Translations under genes and position numbers: made by a program | Notes under the pieces: generated by a model | Told to the model about the DNA's origin: nothing | Databases searched by the model: none | The model's input: the letters and a program-made list of their open reading frames with translations, nothing else | Shown: one piece after another, positions 30,475 through 39,352 of the stretch | Layout of the letters: every line of letters begins with the position of its first letter | Numbering within the stretch: position 1 is the first letter of the stretch | Source of the DNA: Microbulbifer sp. MI-G | Lineage (GTDB): Bacteria; Pseudomonadota; Gammaproteobacteria; Pseudomonadales; Cellvibrionaceae | Assembly: GCF_030440425.1 (NCBI RefSeq) | Contig: NZ_CP098023.1 | Span: forward strand, 4,361,001 to 4,425,000 | Reading direction: 5' to 3' | DNA length: 64,000 nucleotides

Positions 30475-30490
30475 ACAGGCAGTGCCTGCT

Positions 30491-32320
30491 TCATTCCACC
30501 GTAACCGATTTGGCCAGATTCCTCGGCTGGTCCACATCGGTCCCTTTCAGTAACGCCACATGATAGCTGAGCAATTGCAAGGGCACCGTGTAAAGAATGG
30601 GTGCCAGGCTCTCGGGGGCATCCGGCACCTCGATCAGGGTAAGCCCCTCCTCACTGGCAAATCCGGCCTTGGGGCTGGCGAAGACAAACAGCTGCCCACC
30701 CCGGGCGCGCACTTCCTGCAGATTGGACTTGAGCTTTTCCAACAACTCATTATTCGGTGCCACAACAATTACCGGCATATCCGCATCCACCAGGGCCAGG
30801 GGACCGTGCTTGAGTTCACCGGCCGGGTAGGCCTCGGCGTGGATATAGGAAATCTCCTTGAGCTTCAATGCCCCCTCCAGCGCGATGGGGAACTCTACCC
30901 CGCGCCCGAGGAAGAGCGCGTGGTTTTTCTCTGCAAAAGCCTCACTGGTATGCCGCACAATTTTGTCCAGGGCAGTGAATGCTGCCATCAGCTGCGGCAG
31001 CTGGTGCAAGGCGCGCACCAGTTCGGCCTCGCGCTCGCTGGAGAGCCCATTGGCCCTGGCCAGCGCGATACAGAACAGCTGCAGGGCCACCAGTTGGGTA
31101 GTGAAGGCCTTGGTGGAAGCCACTCCAATTTCCGGGCCGGCCTCAGTCATCAGGGATAATTCTGATTCACGCACCAGGGAACTATTGGGTACATTGCAAA
31201 TGGTCATGGAAGCCAGATAGCCCAGTGCCCTGGCCTGGCGCAGGGCCGCCAGGGTGTCCGCTGTTTCCCCCGACTGGGAAATGGTGACAAACAGGGTTCC
31301 GGGGCGCACCACGGTTTTGCGATAGCGCAGTTCGCTGGCCACTTCCACCGCACAGGGCACCCCGGCCCAATCCTCCAGCCAGTAGCGGGCCACCATACCC
31401 GCATGGTAGCTGGTACCACAGGCGACAATCTGCACCTGCTCCACTTGCGGCAGAATCTCCCGGGCGCGGGTTCCCAGCGCCTGGGACAACACCGAGTGTT
31501 CGCCAATACGCCCTGCCAGGGTCGCTGCCACCACTTGCGGCTGCTCGAAAATTTCCTTCTGCATATAGTGGCGGTAACGGCCCTTGTCGGCTACGTCATG
31601 GCCACCATCCAGTTTATGTACCGGGCGGCTGACCACGTCGCCCCGCTTGTCGCGCACAGAGATACCGCTGCGACGCACCTCCGCGACATCGCCCTCTTCG
31701 AGAAAGAGAAAGCGATCAGTTACCTGGCGCAGGGCCATGGGGTCTGAGGCAATAAAGTTTTCCTCTATGCCGGCACCCAAAACCAGGGGGCTGCCGTAGC
31801 GGGCGCAGGCCAGGACATCCGGCTCCTCACTGCTGATAACGGCAAGGGCATAAGCGCCCTCCAGCAGCTGCGTGGCCTTGCCTACGGCATCCACCAGGCT
31901 GAGTCCCTCTTTGCTCAGTGAGTGAATCAGGTGCGCCACTACTTCCGTGTCGGTATCTGAGGCAAATTGATATCCCTTCCCCTGGAGCTCGCAACGCAAT
32001 GCCTGATGGTTTTCAATAATACCGTTGTGCACCAGGGCGATAGGCCCGGACATATGCGGATGGGCATTTTCATTGGAGGGAACCCCGTGGGTGGCCCAGC
32101 GGGTGTGCGCAATGCCCTGGTGGCCCTCGGCAGGCCTCTCCTGCAGTTTGGCCTCCAGATCGGCAACCTTGCCCAGGCTCTTGCGCAACTGCAGCCGACC
32201 ATCCCCATTGCGCAGGCAAACGCCCGCCGAGTCGTAGCCCCGGTATTCCAGTCTCCTCAATCCCTCCAGCAGAATTTCAGTGACATTGCGTTGTGCAAGG
32301 GCGCCAACAATTCCACACAT
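30491..32320 (-). CDS. glmS: Glutamine-fructose-6-phosphate aminotransferase
   Basis: First step of UDP-GlcNAc synthesis. 609 residues. The N-terminal glutaminase domain starts [10 protein letters not shown], with Cys2 as nucleophile. Two SIS sugar-isomerase domains follow ([31 protein letters not shown], and [19 protein letters not shown]). The C-terminus ends [12 protein letters not shown], the usual glmS tail. It follows the DeoR regulator by 53 bp and is probably cotranscribed. Confidence 0.98.
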   Translation of the reverse strand: MCGIVGALAQRNVTEILLEGLRRLEYRGYDSAGVCLRNGDGRLQLRKSLGKVADLEAKLQERPAEGHQGIAHTRWATHGVPSNENAHPHMSGPIALVHNGIIENHQALRCELQGKGYQFASDTDTEVVAHLIHSLSKEGLSLVDAVGKATQLLEGAYALAVISSEEPDVLACARYGSPLVLGAGIEENFIASDPMALRQVTDRFLFLEEGDVAEVRRSGISVRDKRGDVVSRPVHKLDGGHDVADKGRYRHYMQKEIFEQPQVVAATLAGRIGEHSVLSQALGTRAREILPQVEQVQIVACGTSYHAGMVARYWLEDWAGVPCAVEVASELRYRKTVVRPGTLFVTISQSGETADTLAALRQARALGYLASMTICNVPNSSLVRESELSLMTEAGPEIGVASTKAFTTQLVALQLFCIALARANGLSSEREAELVRALHQLPQLMAAFTALDKIVRHTSEAFAEKNHALFLGRGVEFPIALEGALKLKEISYIHAEAYPAGELKHGPLALVDADMPVIVVAPNNELLEKLKSNLQEVRARGGQLFVFASPKAGFASEEGLTLIEVPDAPESLAPILYTVPLQLLSYHVALLKGTDVDQPRNLAKSVTVE

Positions 32321-32373
32321 GTTGATCTCCTCAATAAGTCATTTCTCATGTTCAGTTCTTTGGCAAATCCTGG

Positions 32374-33144
32374 CTAGGTTGCGCCGCTCGTCTCTGCCCG
32401 AAGGACCTGCACCCCCAGCAGCTCGAGTTGTTGCTGGGCACTGTCATCCAAGCCCGCATCGGTGACCAGGGTATCCACCCGTTCCCAGGGCAGTTCCAAA
32501 TTTGGAATGCGCCTGCCCACCTTGCTGGATTCCGCCAATACCACCACTTCCCGGGCAACGTCGGCCATCACCCGCGACAGTCCTATCTGCTCATTGAATG
32601 TGCAGGTACCACGCTCCAGATCAATTCCATCTGCACCAATAAAGGCGCGGTCAAAGTCGTAATCCCGCAGCACCTGTTCCGCCACCCTGCCCTGGAACGC
32701 CTCGAAGTGGGGGTCCCAGGTGCCCCCGGTCATCAGCAGGGTGGGTTCGTTTTCCAGTTCACGCAACGCATTGGCCACATGCAGGGAGTTGGTCATCACC
32801 ACCAGACCGCGCTTGCATTCCAGCTCGGGAATCATTGCCGCGGTGGTGCGGCCGTAATCGATCACTATGCGGTGGTGGTCGGGAATGAGTGCTGCTGCTG
32901 CGCGGCCAATGGCGCGTTTCACCTCAGAGGGGCTCTCCTCCACCACCAGTTCCCGAGGCAGCGGGATTGCACCGCCACGGCGGCGCAGGAGCAATCCGTG
33001 GTTCTCCATCGCGGTCAGATCCTTTCGGATCGTAACTTCAGAGGTTTCGAAACGCCGCGCCAACAGCTCAACACTGGCCTCCCCCAGCTCGTTGAGAAGG
33101 CTCAAAATGCCGTGGCGACGCTGCTGTGTGTTACGTTTGGACAT
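32374..33144 (-). CDS. DeoR family transcriptional regulator upstream of glmS
   Basis: 256 residues. N-terminal DeoR helix-turn-helix (ELLARRFETSEVTIRKDLTA) and wing GLLLRRRGGAIPLP; C-terminal sugar-phosphate-sensing domain with TGGTWDPHFEAFQG and ADGIDLERGTCTFNE. A DeoR gene just before glmS is common in Pseudomonas-like genomes and suggests control of amino-sugar synthesis. A perfect inverted repeat lies 9 bp upstream of the ATG, consistent with autoregulation. Confidence 0.9.
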   Translation of the reverse strand: MSKRNTQQRRHGILSLLNELGEASVELLARRFETSEVTIRKDLTAMENHGLLLRRRGGAIPLPRELVVEESPSEVKRAIGRAAAALIPDHHRIVIDYGRTTAAMIPELECKRGLVVMTNSLHVANALRELENEPTLLMTGGTWDPHFEAFQGRVAEQVLRDYDFDRAFIGADGIDLERGTCTFNEQIGLSRVMADVAREVVVLAESSKVGRRIPNLELPWERVDTLVTDAGLDDSAQQQLELLGVQVLRAETSGAT

Positions 33145-33152
33145 GGAGAGAT

Positions 33153-33171
33153 AAGTTTCGTTTCGAAACTT
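33153..33171. promoter_or_regulatory. Inverted repeat, likely DeoR operator
   Basis: AAGTTTCG TTT CGAAACTT is a perfect 8-bp inverted repeat with a 3-bp centre. A further half-like element AAAACGAAAG begins at 33181. The TTTCG core matches DeoR-family operator style. Binding here would cover the ribosome binding region of the regulator's own gene. Confidence 0.65.
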
Positions 33172-33263
33172 AAAGATAGCAAAACGAAAGATATGTTCCC
33201 ACCTTTTTTTCCAAGGCCCGGTTCAAAGTGGGGACAAGCGGATAAGGCCGCTGATCCCGTAAT

Positions 33264-34460
33264 TCAGCTGGAGAGTGCCTGCAACATGGCCTGGAGAAAA
33301 CGCGCCAGCTCCCCCCCGGTCACGGCGCGGTGATCGGCACTGACAGAAAGTGGAAGCAGTGGGCGCATGGCGGGCCAGCGGTCTACCACCACCACACCCT
33401 GGCACACCCGCCCGGCCCCGACAATTGCGACGGTCGGGGGCAACACCAGCGGGGTCGCGTAGCGCCCGGCGATAGCGCCGAAGTTGGACAACAGTATGGA
33501 GCCTCCCTGTAAATCGCTCTGCGCGATACCGGTTTCCCTGGCCTGCTGCTTGAAGTCTGCCACCTCTTGCAACAGTGCTTCATCGGAGCGCGCGGCGACA
33601 TCCCTGAGCACAGGGACAAACAGTCCTCTTGGTGAATCCACCGCCAAGCCGATATTGATAGTCGCCTGGGGAATCAGCTGATCGTCCCGGTAAAGGGCAT
33701 TGAGGTTCGGCTCGGCGATACAGGCCGCCTGCAGGGCGCGAATCAGGCGCAACAGGGCAGGGGCGCTCCCCCACCAATTGGAGATATCCGCGTCGTCGCA
33801 GAGGGTTATCTGCGCCACCTGATCCCGTGCGCGACTCATGGACAATCCCATGGCGCGCCGCGCCGGGGACATGGCCGCCGCCGCCTCGCTGGCAGCGACG
33901 GGTTTCACGGCGGTTTCTGCCGGTGTCTGGGGCCGGGAACCAGCCGCAGTCCACACCTGTGCCGCAGTCACCCTGGCACCATCTTTGGAAAGCCGCTGTA
34001 AATCCACCCCCAAACGCCGGGCCAGGGCACGTACCGAGGGCGTGGCAAACCGCCGGGGACCCTGCTCTTGCTGCGGCTCGGCCTCGAGCACCGCCTCACC
34101 CTGTTCCAGGCTGCCAACCACCGTTCCACTGTCTTCCTGGGCATGCTCCTCCGCGGTGGCTTGCACAGGCTCCGGCACCGCTTCATTGGCGCCGGGACCC
34201 GGCTGCGCTTCCACTTCCCCTTCACCGGTGCCGGTAAAGCCCACCAGTGGATCGCCGACATTGACGGTTTCATCCACTTCAGCAAACAGTTTTTCCACCC
34301 TGCCGCCCCAGGGCGCGGGCACTTCTACCAGTGCCTTGGCGGTCTCTACCGTCACCAGACTCTCGTGTGCGGCAACACTGCTTCCCTCGCTTACGTGCCA
34401 TTCCCGCACCACGGCATCGGGCAGCCCTTCGCCCAAATCGGGCAGGGTGAATATCTTCAT
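33264..34460 (-). CDS. 2-oxoacid dehydrogenase complex dihydrolipoyl acyltransferase (E2)
   Basis: 398 residues. One N-terminal lipoyl domain (LPDLGEGLPDAVVREWHVSE; attachment lysine in VETAKALVEVPAP), an acidic linker, a peripheral subunit-binding domain (RFATPSVRALARRLGVDL), and the acyltransferase core ending SADHRAVTGGELARFLQAM with the catalytic His/Asp region. Overlaps E1beta by the ATGA junction. No E3 gene follows. Pyruvate versus branched-chain specificity cannot be settled. Confidence 0.9.
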   Translation of the reverse strand: MKIFTLPDLGEGLPDAVVREWHVSEGSSVAAHESLVTVETAKALVEVPAPWGGRVEKLFAEVDETVNVGDPLVGFTGTGEGEVEAQPGPGANEAVPEPVQATAEEHAQEDSGTVVGSLEQGEAVLEAEPQQEQGPRRFATPSVRALARRLGVDLQRLSKDGARVTAAQVWTAAGSRPQTPAETAVKPVAASEAAAAMSPARRAMGLSMSRARDQVAQITLCDDADISNWWGSAPALLRLIRALQAACIAEPNLNALYRDDQLIPQATINIGLAVDSPRGLFVPVLRDVAARSDEALLQEVADFKQQARETGIAQSDLQGGSILLSNFGAIAGRYATPLVLPPTVAIVGAGRVCQGVVVVDRWPAMRPLLPLSVSADHRAVTGGELARFLQAMLQALSS

Positions 34461-35452
34461 AATCCCCTTCCTTTGGCGTAATCCCGCACTTCCTTCACAG
34501 CCGCAACAATACGCGCCACGCCCGGCAGGTACTCAGCCTCCAACTGGTAGTAGGGCATCACTGTGTCGTAGCCGGTGACCCGCTGTACCGGTGCCTCCAG
34601 CAGATCGAAGGCATATTCGTTGATCTGCGCAACCACTTCGGCACCCAGGCCGCAAAAGCGCGCCGCTTCGTGTATCACAACGCAGCAGTGTGTCTTTTCC
34701 AGAGAATCGATAATGGTGTGTATATCCAGGGGCTTGAGGGTAGCCGGGTCTATTACTTCAGCCTGTATGCCATCCGCTGCCAACAGCTCCGCCGCCTCCA
34801 GGGTTTCCTTGAGGGCGGCACCCCAGGCAATCAGGGTGATATCGCTGCCCTCGCGCAGCACAAAAGCGCAATCCAGCGGCAGTGCCTGGCCGGAATCCGG
34901 CACTTCCTGGCGCACCGCCCGGTAAATGCGTTTGGGCTCCAGAAAAATCACCGGGTCCGGGTCCCGGATCGCCGCCAGCAACAGCCCATAGGCGCGGGCA
35001 GGGGAGGAGGGCACCACCAGGCGCAGGCCGGGAATATGGGCAAACAGGGCTTCGGTACTCTCCGAATGGTGCTCCGGTGCGTGAATACCGCCACCGTAGG
35101 GCGCCCGGTAAACAATAGGGCAGGACAGCCGCCCGCGGGTGCGGTTGCGAAAGCGGCCCGCATGGCTGAGGATATGGTCCAGTGCAGGGTAGATAAACCC
35201 CATAAACTGGAACTCCGCCACCGGGCGCAGCCCCTGCACAGCCATGCCCACGGCAATCCCGGCAATCATGGTCTCCGCCAGCGGTGTGTCCAACACGCGG
35301 GCGCTGCCAAACCGCTCCTGCAACCCCTCAGTAGCGCGAAACACACCACCGTTAATCCCGACATCCTCCCCGTAGACAATCACTCTTGGATCGGCCTGCA
35401 TCTCGTGGGCAAGGGCCTGGGTCACCGCCTGTACCAGGGTAATCTCCGCCAT
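34457..35452 (-). CDS. 2-oxoacid dehydrogenase E1 component, beta subunit
   Basis: 331 residues. Transketolase-like pyrimidine domain: VIVYGEDVGINGGVFRATEG, DTPLAETMIAGIAVGMAVQG, EFQFMGFIYPALDHI and YRAPYGGGIHAPEHHSES. C-terminal domain with CCVVIHEAARFCGLGAEVV. It pairs with the alpha subunit encoded 2 bp upstream. Confidence 0.95.
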   Translation of the reverse strand: MAEITLVQAVTQALAHEMQADPRVIVYGEDVGINGGVFRATEGLQERFGSARVLDTPLAETMIAGIAVGMAVQGLRPVAEFQFMGFIYPALDHILSHAGRFRNRTRGRLSCPIVYRAPYGGGIHAPEHHSESTEALFAHIPGLRLVVPSSPARAYGLLLAAIRDPDPVIFLEPKRIYRAVRQEVPDSGQALPLDCAFVLREGSDITLIAWGAALKETLEAAELLAADGIQAEVIDPATLKPLDIHTIIDSLEKTHCCVVIHEAARFCGLGAEVVAQINEYAFDLLEAPVQRVTGYDTVMPYYQLEAEYLPGVARIVAAVKEVRDYAKGRGL

Positions 35453-35454
35453 GA

Positions 35455-36546
35455 TCAGTCGCCTCCCTGCAATTGCTGGTACTGCTCCAGAAAGGCCTCG
35501 GGCAAGGTCGCGTAAAGATGGTCGAACATGGCCGTTGCGGCATCTCGTGGGGTTTCCCGGTAGTTGCGCACCCCTTGTTCCAGTATCTGGGTCAGTTCCC
35601 GCTGCAGTTCCTCCTCCTGGTTATCCCCCCAGAGGCCCGCACCGTCCAAATAGGTGCGCAGGCGTACCAGCGGCTCCCGCGACCAGGCCGCGCGCAAAGT
35701 CTCCTCAGACTGGTAACGGCTGGCATCATCGGCGGTCGTGTGATCGCACAGCCGGTAGCTGACCGCCTCAATCAACGAGGGGCCGCCACCATTGCGTGCC
35801 AGCACGACGGCATCTGATACGGCCTGGCGCACTGCAATCACATCGTTGCCATCCACCTGCAGCCCGGGGATACCGGCCGCAATAGCCTTTTGTGCGAGTG
35901 TTTTACAGGCGGTCTGCTCGGAGCGGGGCAGGGATATGGCCCACTGGTTGTTGTTGATCACAACTACCAGCGGCAGCTTCCAGTCGCCGGCCAGGTTGAT
36001 TGCCTCGTAAAAGTCCCCCCGGGAGGTAGCGCCGTCACCACCACTGGCGACGGCTACGCGTGCGGGTTCGTTCAGGTGTGCATTTTTATACTTAAGGGCA
36101 AAAGCAACGCCGGCACCATGCAGGATCTGTGTGGCGATGGGGACACTCAGGGGGAGGTCCTCGCGGGCATGGCGAAAATTCTGACCGCGTTCATCCCCGC
36201 CCCATATGGCATAAATTTCTTCAATAGCGACACCGCGCTCAAGGAGGGCGCCCGTTTCCCGGTAATTGGGACAATAGACATCCTCCTCCCCCATGGCGGC
36301 GCCCACACCAACGCCTATCGCTTCCTGTCCGAGGCTCGAAGGGTAGGTACCGAGCTGCCCGGTGCGCTGCATTTTCACCGCGCGGCCATCCACCATGCGG
36401 GCCAGGCTCATCTGCCGGTAGTGGGCAATCAGGGAATCCGGTGTGGCAAAGTCCGGCAGTGTCTGGGTTGTCTGCCCTCGCTCATCCAGATACTGCAGCG
36501 AGGCGATATCGAAACTGGCAAGTGGCTGCATTCTGGGCTTGTGCAT
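35455..36546 (-). CDS. pdhA: Pyruvate/2-oxoacid dehydrogenase E1 component, alpha subunit
   Basis: 363 residues. Thiamine diphosphate motif GGDGATSRGDFYEAINLAGD ending VVINNNQW, and the substrate-side CPNYRETGALLERGVAIEEI resembling the PDH E1-alpha subtype found outside Bacillus. RYQSEETLRAAWSREPLVRL lies near the C-terminus. First gene of the E1alpha-E1beta-E2 operon. The symbol reflects subtype resemblance; branched-chain activity is possible. Confidence 0.88.
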   Translation of the reverse strand: MHKPRMQPLASFDIASLQYLDERGQTTQTLPDFATPDSLIAHYRQMSLARMVDGRAVKMQRTGQLGTYPSSLGQEAIGVGVGAAMGEEDVYCPNYRETGALLERGVAIEEIYAIWGGDERGQNFRHAREDLPLSVPIATQILHGAGVAFALKYKNAHLNEPARVAVASGGDGATSRGDFYEAINLAGDWKLPLVVVINNNQWAISLPRSEQTACKTLAQKAIAAGIPGLQVDGNDVIAVRQAVSDAVVLARNGGGPSLIEAVSYRLCDHTTADDASRYQSEETLRAAWSREPLVRLRTYLDGAGLWGDNQEEELQRELTQILEQGVRNYRETPRDAATAMFDHLYATLPEAFLEQYQQLQGGD

Positions 36547-36673
36547 CGGGCTATTCCTTTTTGTTCCCGAAGCGCAAGTTTAACGGACACGAGGACGAAC
36601 TGAACCGGTGCGAAGTGAGAATACCCGCCGGAATTTAAAACGCCACCGGACTATTTCTGATAATGCAGTCACT

Positions 36674-36830
36674 GCCAGTGCGGTGTTGGAGCCAATAAAG
36701 CGCCATCGTCAGTTTCACTGAAGGACCTGTCTGCAATATCGCAGTTGCACATGACGGTGTCGGCGCCAACATTCGCCGTCCCCACGGTTCTATCGTCCAT
36801 ATAGGAGAGGTGATTGACTTTGCTGCCAGC
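36674..36830 (-). pseudogene. Decayed fragment of glmU (fragment A)
   Basis: Aligns along its length with glmU 47990-48149, same orientation, roughly 80% identical by eye with a one-base deletion. It translates as GSKVNHLSYMDDRTVGTANV, then GADTVMCNC, against GSKVNHLSYVGDAAVGEAVN in GlmU. It is joined upstream to an unrelated hydrophobic peptide (ALVFLAGMAFGYFLRDGLEP, about 36850-36919). It cannot encode a working left-handed beta-helix. Confidence 0.8.
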
Positions 36831-36975
36831 CCTTGGGAACCGACCATATCTGGCTCGAGACCATCTCTTAAGAAGTAACCAAACGCCATGCCAGCCAAAA
36901 AAACCAGAGCAGAGAGCAAGCAGGTAACTTTTCTTGCACATTGTATTGCGATTGTCTCTTTCAGCCTTTAAAGCT

Positions 36976-37031
36976 GTGTAACGCCGCAAGCAGCAGCGCT
37001 GTCAGTATTCAATGCTTTTGCCTGTTAAAGG
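36976..37031 (-). other. Putative attC site
   Basis: R'' GTGTAAC (36976-36982) and R' GTTAAAG (37024-37030). Inner arms GCAAGCA and TGCTTTTGC pair imperfectly. It lies 36 bp beyond the stop of the NTF2-like gene. Confidence 0.6.
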
Positions 37032-37065
37032 GCAAGCTCATTCTAGCTTTCCAACAATAGTAGTT

Positions 37066-37473
37066 TTAAAGTTTATGACTCCTCCAAATTTCTTTCCCTT
37101 CTGGCGTTTTTCCGGGTGAAGTTTTATATCTAATTAATTTCCACTTAGTTTCTTTTTTCTCTACAATAAATTGAACTGATTGCCATTGGTATTCTCCTGT
37201 AAAAGTCACTTCATAGCGCGACTTATTTTTTTTAATGGCATGGATAGAAACAGCGGAGTTTAGGTTGTTGTACCGAGAGGGTTGGCCAAAGTTTAGCCCT
37301 GACAGGGTTCGGTTATTATCTCCATGAGCATATTGTTCAAATAAAGCATTAAAGTCTGATTCAAAGCCATTTTCTCTATAAGAAGTATCTTCAAAGCCCC
37401 TGGCTTCTAATTCATCTGCCTGTCTGGCAAACTCTTTACATAAAGCAATAATTTCTTGTTCTTCCAAATTCAT
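37066..37473 (-). CDS. Cassette gene, NTF2-like fold protein (immunity-like)
   Basis: 135 residues; helical N-terminal half (LEEQEIIALCKEFARQADEL), then alternating beta strands (YEVTFTGEYQWQSVQFIVEK, ETKWKLIRYKTSPG). This layout and the C-terminal WRSHKL resemble NTF2-fold immunity proteins of polymorphic toxin systems; the match is by pattern only. AGAGG lies 8 nt before ATG 37473. It forms a cassette with the attC at 36976. Confidence 0.55.
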   Translation of the reverse strand: MNLEEQEIIALCKEFARQADELEARGFEDTSYRENGFESDFNALFEQYAHGDNNRTLSGLNFGQPSRYNNLNSAVSIHAIKKNKSRYEVTFTGEYQWQSVQFIVEKKETKWKLIRYKTSPGKTPEGKEIWRSHKL

Positions 37474-37570
37474 AAGTTCTACCTCTTGTATCATAAAAGC
37501 CACTCAAACAATGAAAAATAGGTAAGCGACCGTATTAAGTGGTTTTTCACCAAATGTCCTCAGCACAGCC

Positions 37571-37629
37571 AAGCAACTTTTTGCGAGTTCAGCGCACAAA
37601 GTGCGCGGTTTTTCGCGCAATTGTTATAT
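37571..37629 (-). other. Putative attC site
   Basis: AAGCAAC (37571-37577) and GTTATAT (37623-37629). TTGCG and CGCAA arms pair exactly, with a second inner hairpin GCGCAC/GTGCGC. It directly abuts the stop of the gene to its right. Confidence 0.7.
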
Positions 37630-37630
37630 G

Positions 37631-37861
37631 TCACAGGCACTTCTTGATTTCAACATCCCTCGCATATGATTCCCATGCGGCCCTACACTCTGGAAGCACT
37701 TGATAATAATGATATGTTGAAACTGAAGCTGTGCAGGCCTGATATGGGGCGCAAGCAGCTTTCACAAACCCGGTTTTCTCTTTTTGATACTGCTCGGTTA
37801 ATTCATATGTAAGCGAGAAATCAGACAACAAAACCATCAGTGCAACCAACAAATATTTCAT
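37631..37861 (-). CDS. Cassette gene, small exported cysteine-containing protein
   Basis: 76 residues: a signal peptide (MKYLLVALMVLLSDFSLTYE) and a mature part with four cysteines (AACAPYQACTASVS, LPECRAAWE, and a terminal KKCL), suited to two disulfides in the periplasm. No family recognised. ATG 37861 is chosen because the signal starts there. Confidence 0.6.
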   Translation of the reverse strand: MKYLLVALMVLLSDFSLTYELTEQYQKEKTGFVKAACAPYQACTASVSTYHYYQVLPECRAAWESYARDVEIKKCL

Positions 37862-37867
37862 AAAAAC

Positions 37868-37941
37868 ATATAACACCGTAATAATCGGTAACCACCGCTA
37901 TGCATCGCCTGACCGGTGGGGGCTCAGGCTCAGACTTTGAT
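37868..37941 (-). other. Degenerate attC-like site
   Basis: ATATAAC at 37868-37874 fits R''. The other end is only CTTTGAT (37935-37941), one base off the consensus. An inner CACCG ... CGGTG hairpin is present. It sits at the expected cassette boundary. Confidence 0.4.
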
Positions 37942-38478
37942 TCATCGCCTTGTTTTGGGAATTTTGCTCAGTACCTTTGCTTTTTTGAACCTTCGTACTT
38001 TCGTACGGATATTTTTCATTGGGGATGAAGTATTAAACTGAATCATTCTTCCCAACGTGTAGCTTTTATACCAACTTTGGGCATAAAGTTCATTATTACT
38101 CAGAGAATCGATAAGCTGCAAAATTTGATCGATGGTTAATTGAAACTCTGATAGTAGCTGTTCATAACCCCAGTTTTGATACTGAACGTGGAAATGTTCG
38201 GCTAACTGGCCCAGCTCATTCCAGTTATACCCTGTTTCAGGGAAATCGACTTCAAGTTTGTTTGATTTAAACTTGTACCATTTTAGAACAAGTTTCCCCC
38301 AACCAATCAAGTATGCAAGTGTATCGCAAACACTGATTTCGGTGCCTTTAATGTTTCCTTCAACGCCAATTTCCCGTGAATATTCTTTTGGAATATCTAA
38401 ATAATCCGCAAGAAGTTTGTCAAAAGCAGTTTGGATCGCTTGAACTAACTCTTCTTTATTCTTGGGTATTGATGACAT
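37942..38478 (-). CDS. ClbS/DfsB (DUF1706) family four-helix protein
   Basis: 178 residues. It starts MSSIPKNKEELVQAIQTAFD and contains the family pattern (TEISVCDTLAYLIGWGKLVL, WYKFKSNK). It ends in the typical YTLGRMIQFNTSSPMKNIRT segment followed by a basic tail. ClbS of E. coli protects DNA against colibactin by hydrolysing its cyclopropane warhead. The family is often carried on accessory DNA. Whether this member detoxifies anything is unknown. ATG 38478 gives the standard start; a longer in-frame extension crosses an attC-like palindrome and is rejected. Confidence 0.82.
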   Translation of the reverse strand: MSSIPKNKEELVQAIQTAFDKLLADYLDIPKEYSREIGVEGNIKGTEISVCDTLAYLIGWGKLVLKWYKFKSNKLEVDFPETGYNWNELGQLAEHFHVQYQNWGYEQLLSEFQLTIDQILQLIDSLSNNELYAQSWYKSYTLGRMIQFNTSSPMKNIRTKVRRFKKAKVLSKIPKTRR

Positions 38479-38506
38479 AGCTGATTGTTCCCATAATACC
38501 TGCAGT

Positions 38507-38580
38507 ACAGGCCCCGCTGTGGCAAAGCTACGCTTTGATCGGTCCAGCACGGAGAATGATTGTGCCTGCGCGAGTTAAAA
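38507..38580 (-). other. Degenerate attC-like site
   Basis: R' GTTAAAA at 38574-38580 and a central hairpin CAAAGC tac GCTTTG. A convincing R'' is missing. It separates the ClbS/DfsB gene from a decayed frame. Confidence 0.35.
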
Positions 38581-38760
38581 TTTTTACCCTTCTCAATCAA
38601 ATCACTTGTAAAGTAGCAATAAGTTTCATCGAGGCTGTTAAGATAGAAAAGCACTTTCTATCATACATCTCATAAACTGTACAAATAATTCCCGGGTCGG
38701 GTGGCCAGTCTATTGCCTTATCAATGAATCCGTCTTCAAGTGGAACTTGAGCCAGTTTTA
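38574..38760 (-). pseudogene. Decayed cassette gene
   Basis: Two overlapping frames read as one protein after a frameshift near 38650: VPLEDGFIDKAIDWPPDPGI, then YLNSLDETYCYFTSDLIEKG. No start codon with a ribosome binding site remains. No family recognised. Confidence 0.4.
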
Positions 38761-38847
38761 CTTACCAGGTGGGCTCAGAATTGTCTTCTTTACATGTATC
38801 GGTTTGTATGATTGGGATAATGAACTCCAACTCTTCCGCGTCCGGTA

Positions 38848-38921
38848 CGTGGGTGAACTTGGTGTCGGCAGGCGGCCCTTACCGCTTTCACCGGTGCACC
38901 ACTGCGGTATTGGAATCGATA
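38848..38921 (-). pseudogene. Decayed fragment of glmU (fragment B)
   Basis: Matches glmU 47930-48012 in the same orientation, about 80% identical by eye with one single-base and one short gap. It translates as IDSNTAVV before a frameshift, against IGSNTALVAPVKVG in GlmU. It covers the part of glmU immediately C-terminal to fragment A, overlapping it at SNTAL. Confidence 0.65.
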
Positions 38922-38983
38922 GTCGTGCGAAGCATGGAGCGACCGGCTGAGGCCCGTAAAGACGGAACGTATAGTATCAACTT

Positions 38984-38990
38984 GTTATGT
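38984..38990 (-). other. attC-like R' box
   Basis: GTTATGT, containing the TAA stop of the small membrane protein gene on its right, as in the other cassettes. The partner R'' is not clear; GGTGAAC near 38852 is a candidate. Confidence 0.4.
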
Positions 38991-39167
38991 ACAAACAACC
39001 TCATTATCGTTTTCGTCGTTGCGTGAAAGCATGCCTGCCCATCTCCTAAGTCCATGCTCCACGATAAAAACCAGAAAAACGATCGTTACAGCCAATAGGC
39101 ACTTGGGCAGAGAGAAGGCTATAACAATTCCTCCCGCTAAAAGAGCAGGTAAAATTATGAAAAAAAG
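38985..39167 (-). CDS. Small cassette membrane protein, start unclear
   Basis: A 60-codon frame with two hydrophobic stretches (IILPALLAGGIVIAFSLP, LLAVTIVFLVFIVEHGL) and a charged tail ending NDENDNEVVCT. There is no ATG or clear alternative start after the upstream stop; a T7 run there suggests a frameshift has separated the start. Possibly a broken gene. Confidence 0.4.
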   Translation of the reverse strand, partial: LFFIILPALLAGGIVIAFSLPKCLLAVTIVFLVFIVEHGLRRWAGMLSRNDENDNEVVCT

Positions 39168-39251
39168 TCAATATGACGCTGTAACGTACGTTCCATTCAT
39201 AGGTTAAGTTTTTAAACCCCATTCCACATAACTTGTCATGTTTGCTATGGG

Positions 39252-39352
39252 CACATAACACTGCCAGCAACAATTGGAGTGTATTGGCGGCTTTTTTGTA
39301 TTTTCAAAAAAGGGCCAGGTTTACCAGGACTGAATACTATGACTTGTTAAGA
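39252..39352 (-). other. Putative attC site
   Basis: ACATAAC (39252-39258) and GTTAAGA (39346-39352). The central long hairpin TGGCGGCTTTTTTG / CAAAAAAGGGCCA gives a VCR-like length of about 100 bp. The R' box overlaps the stop of the gene on its right. Confidence 0.5.

Noticed and set aside
30319..30490. Tn7-type insertion at attTn7 downstream of glmS
   Set aside because: No tns genes, Tn7 ends or 5-bp duplication seen; the accessory DNA there is explained better by an IS110 remnant and a cassette-like end.
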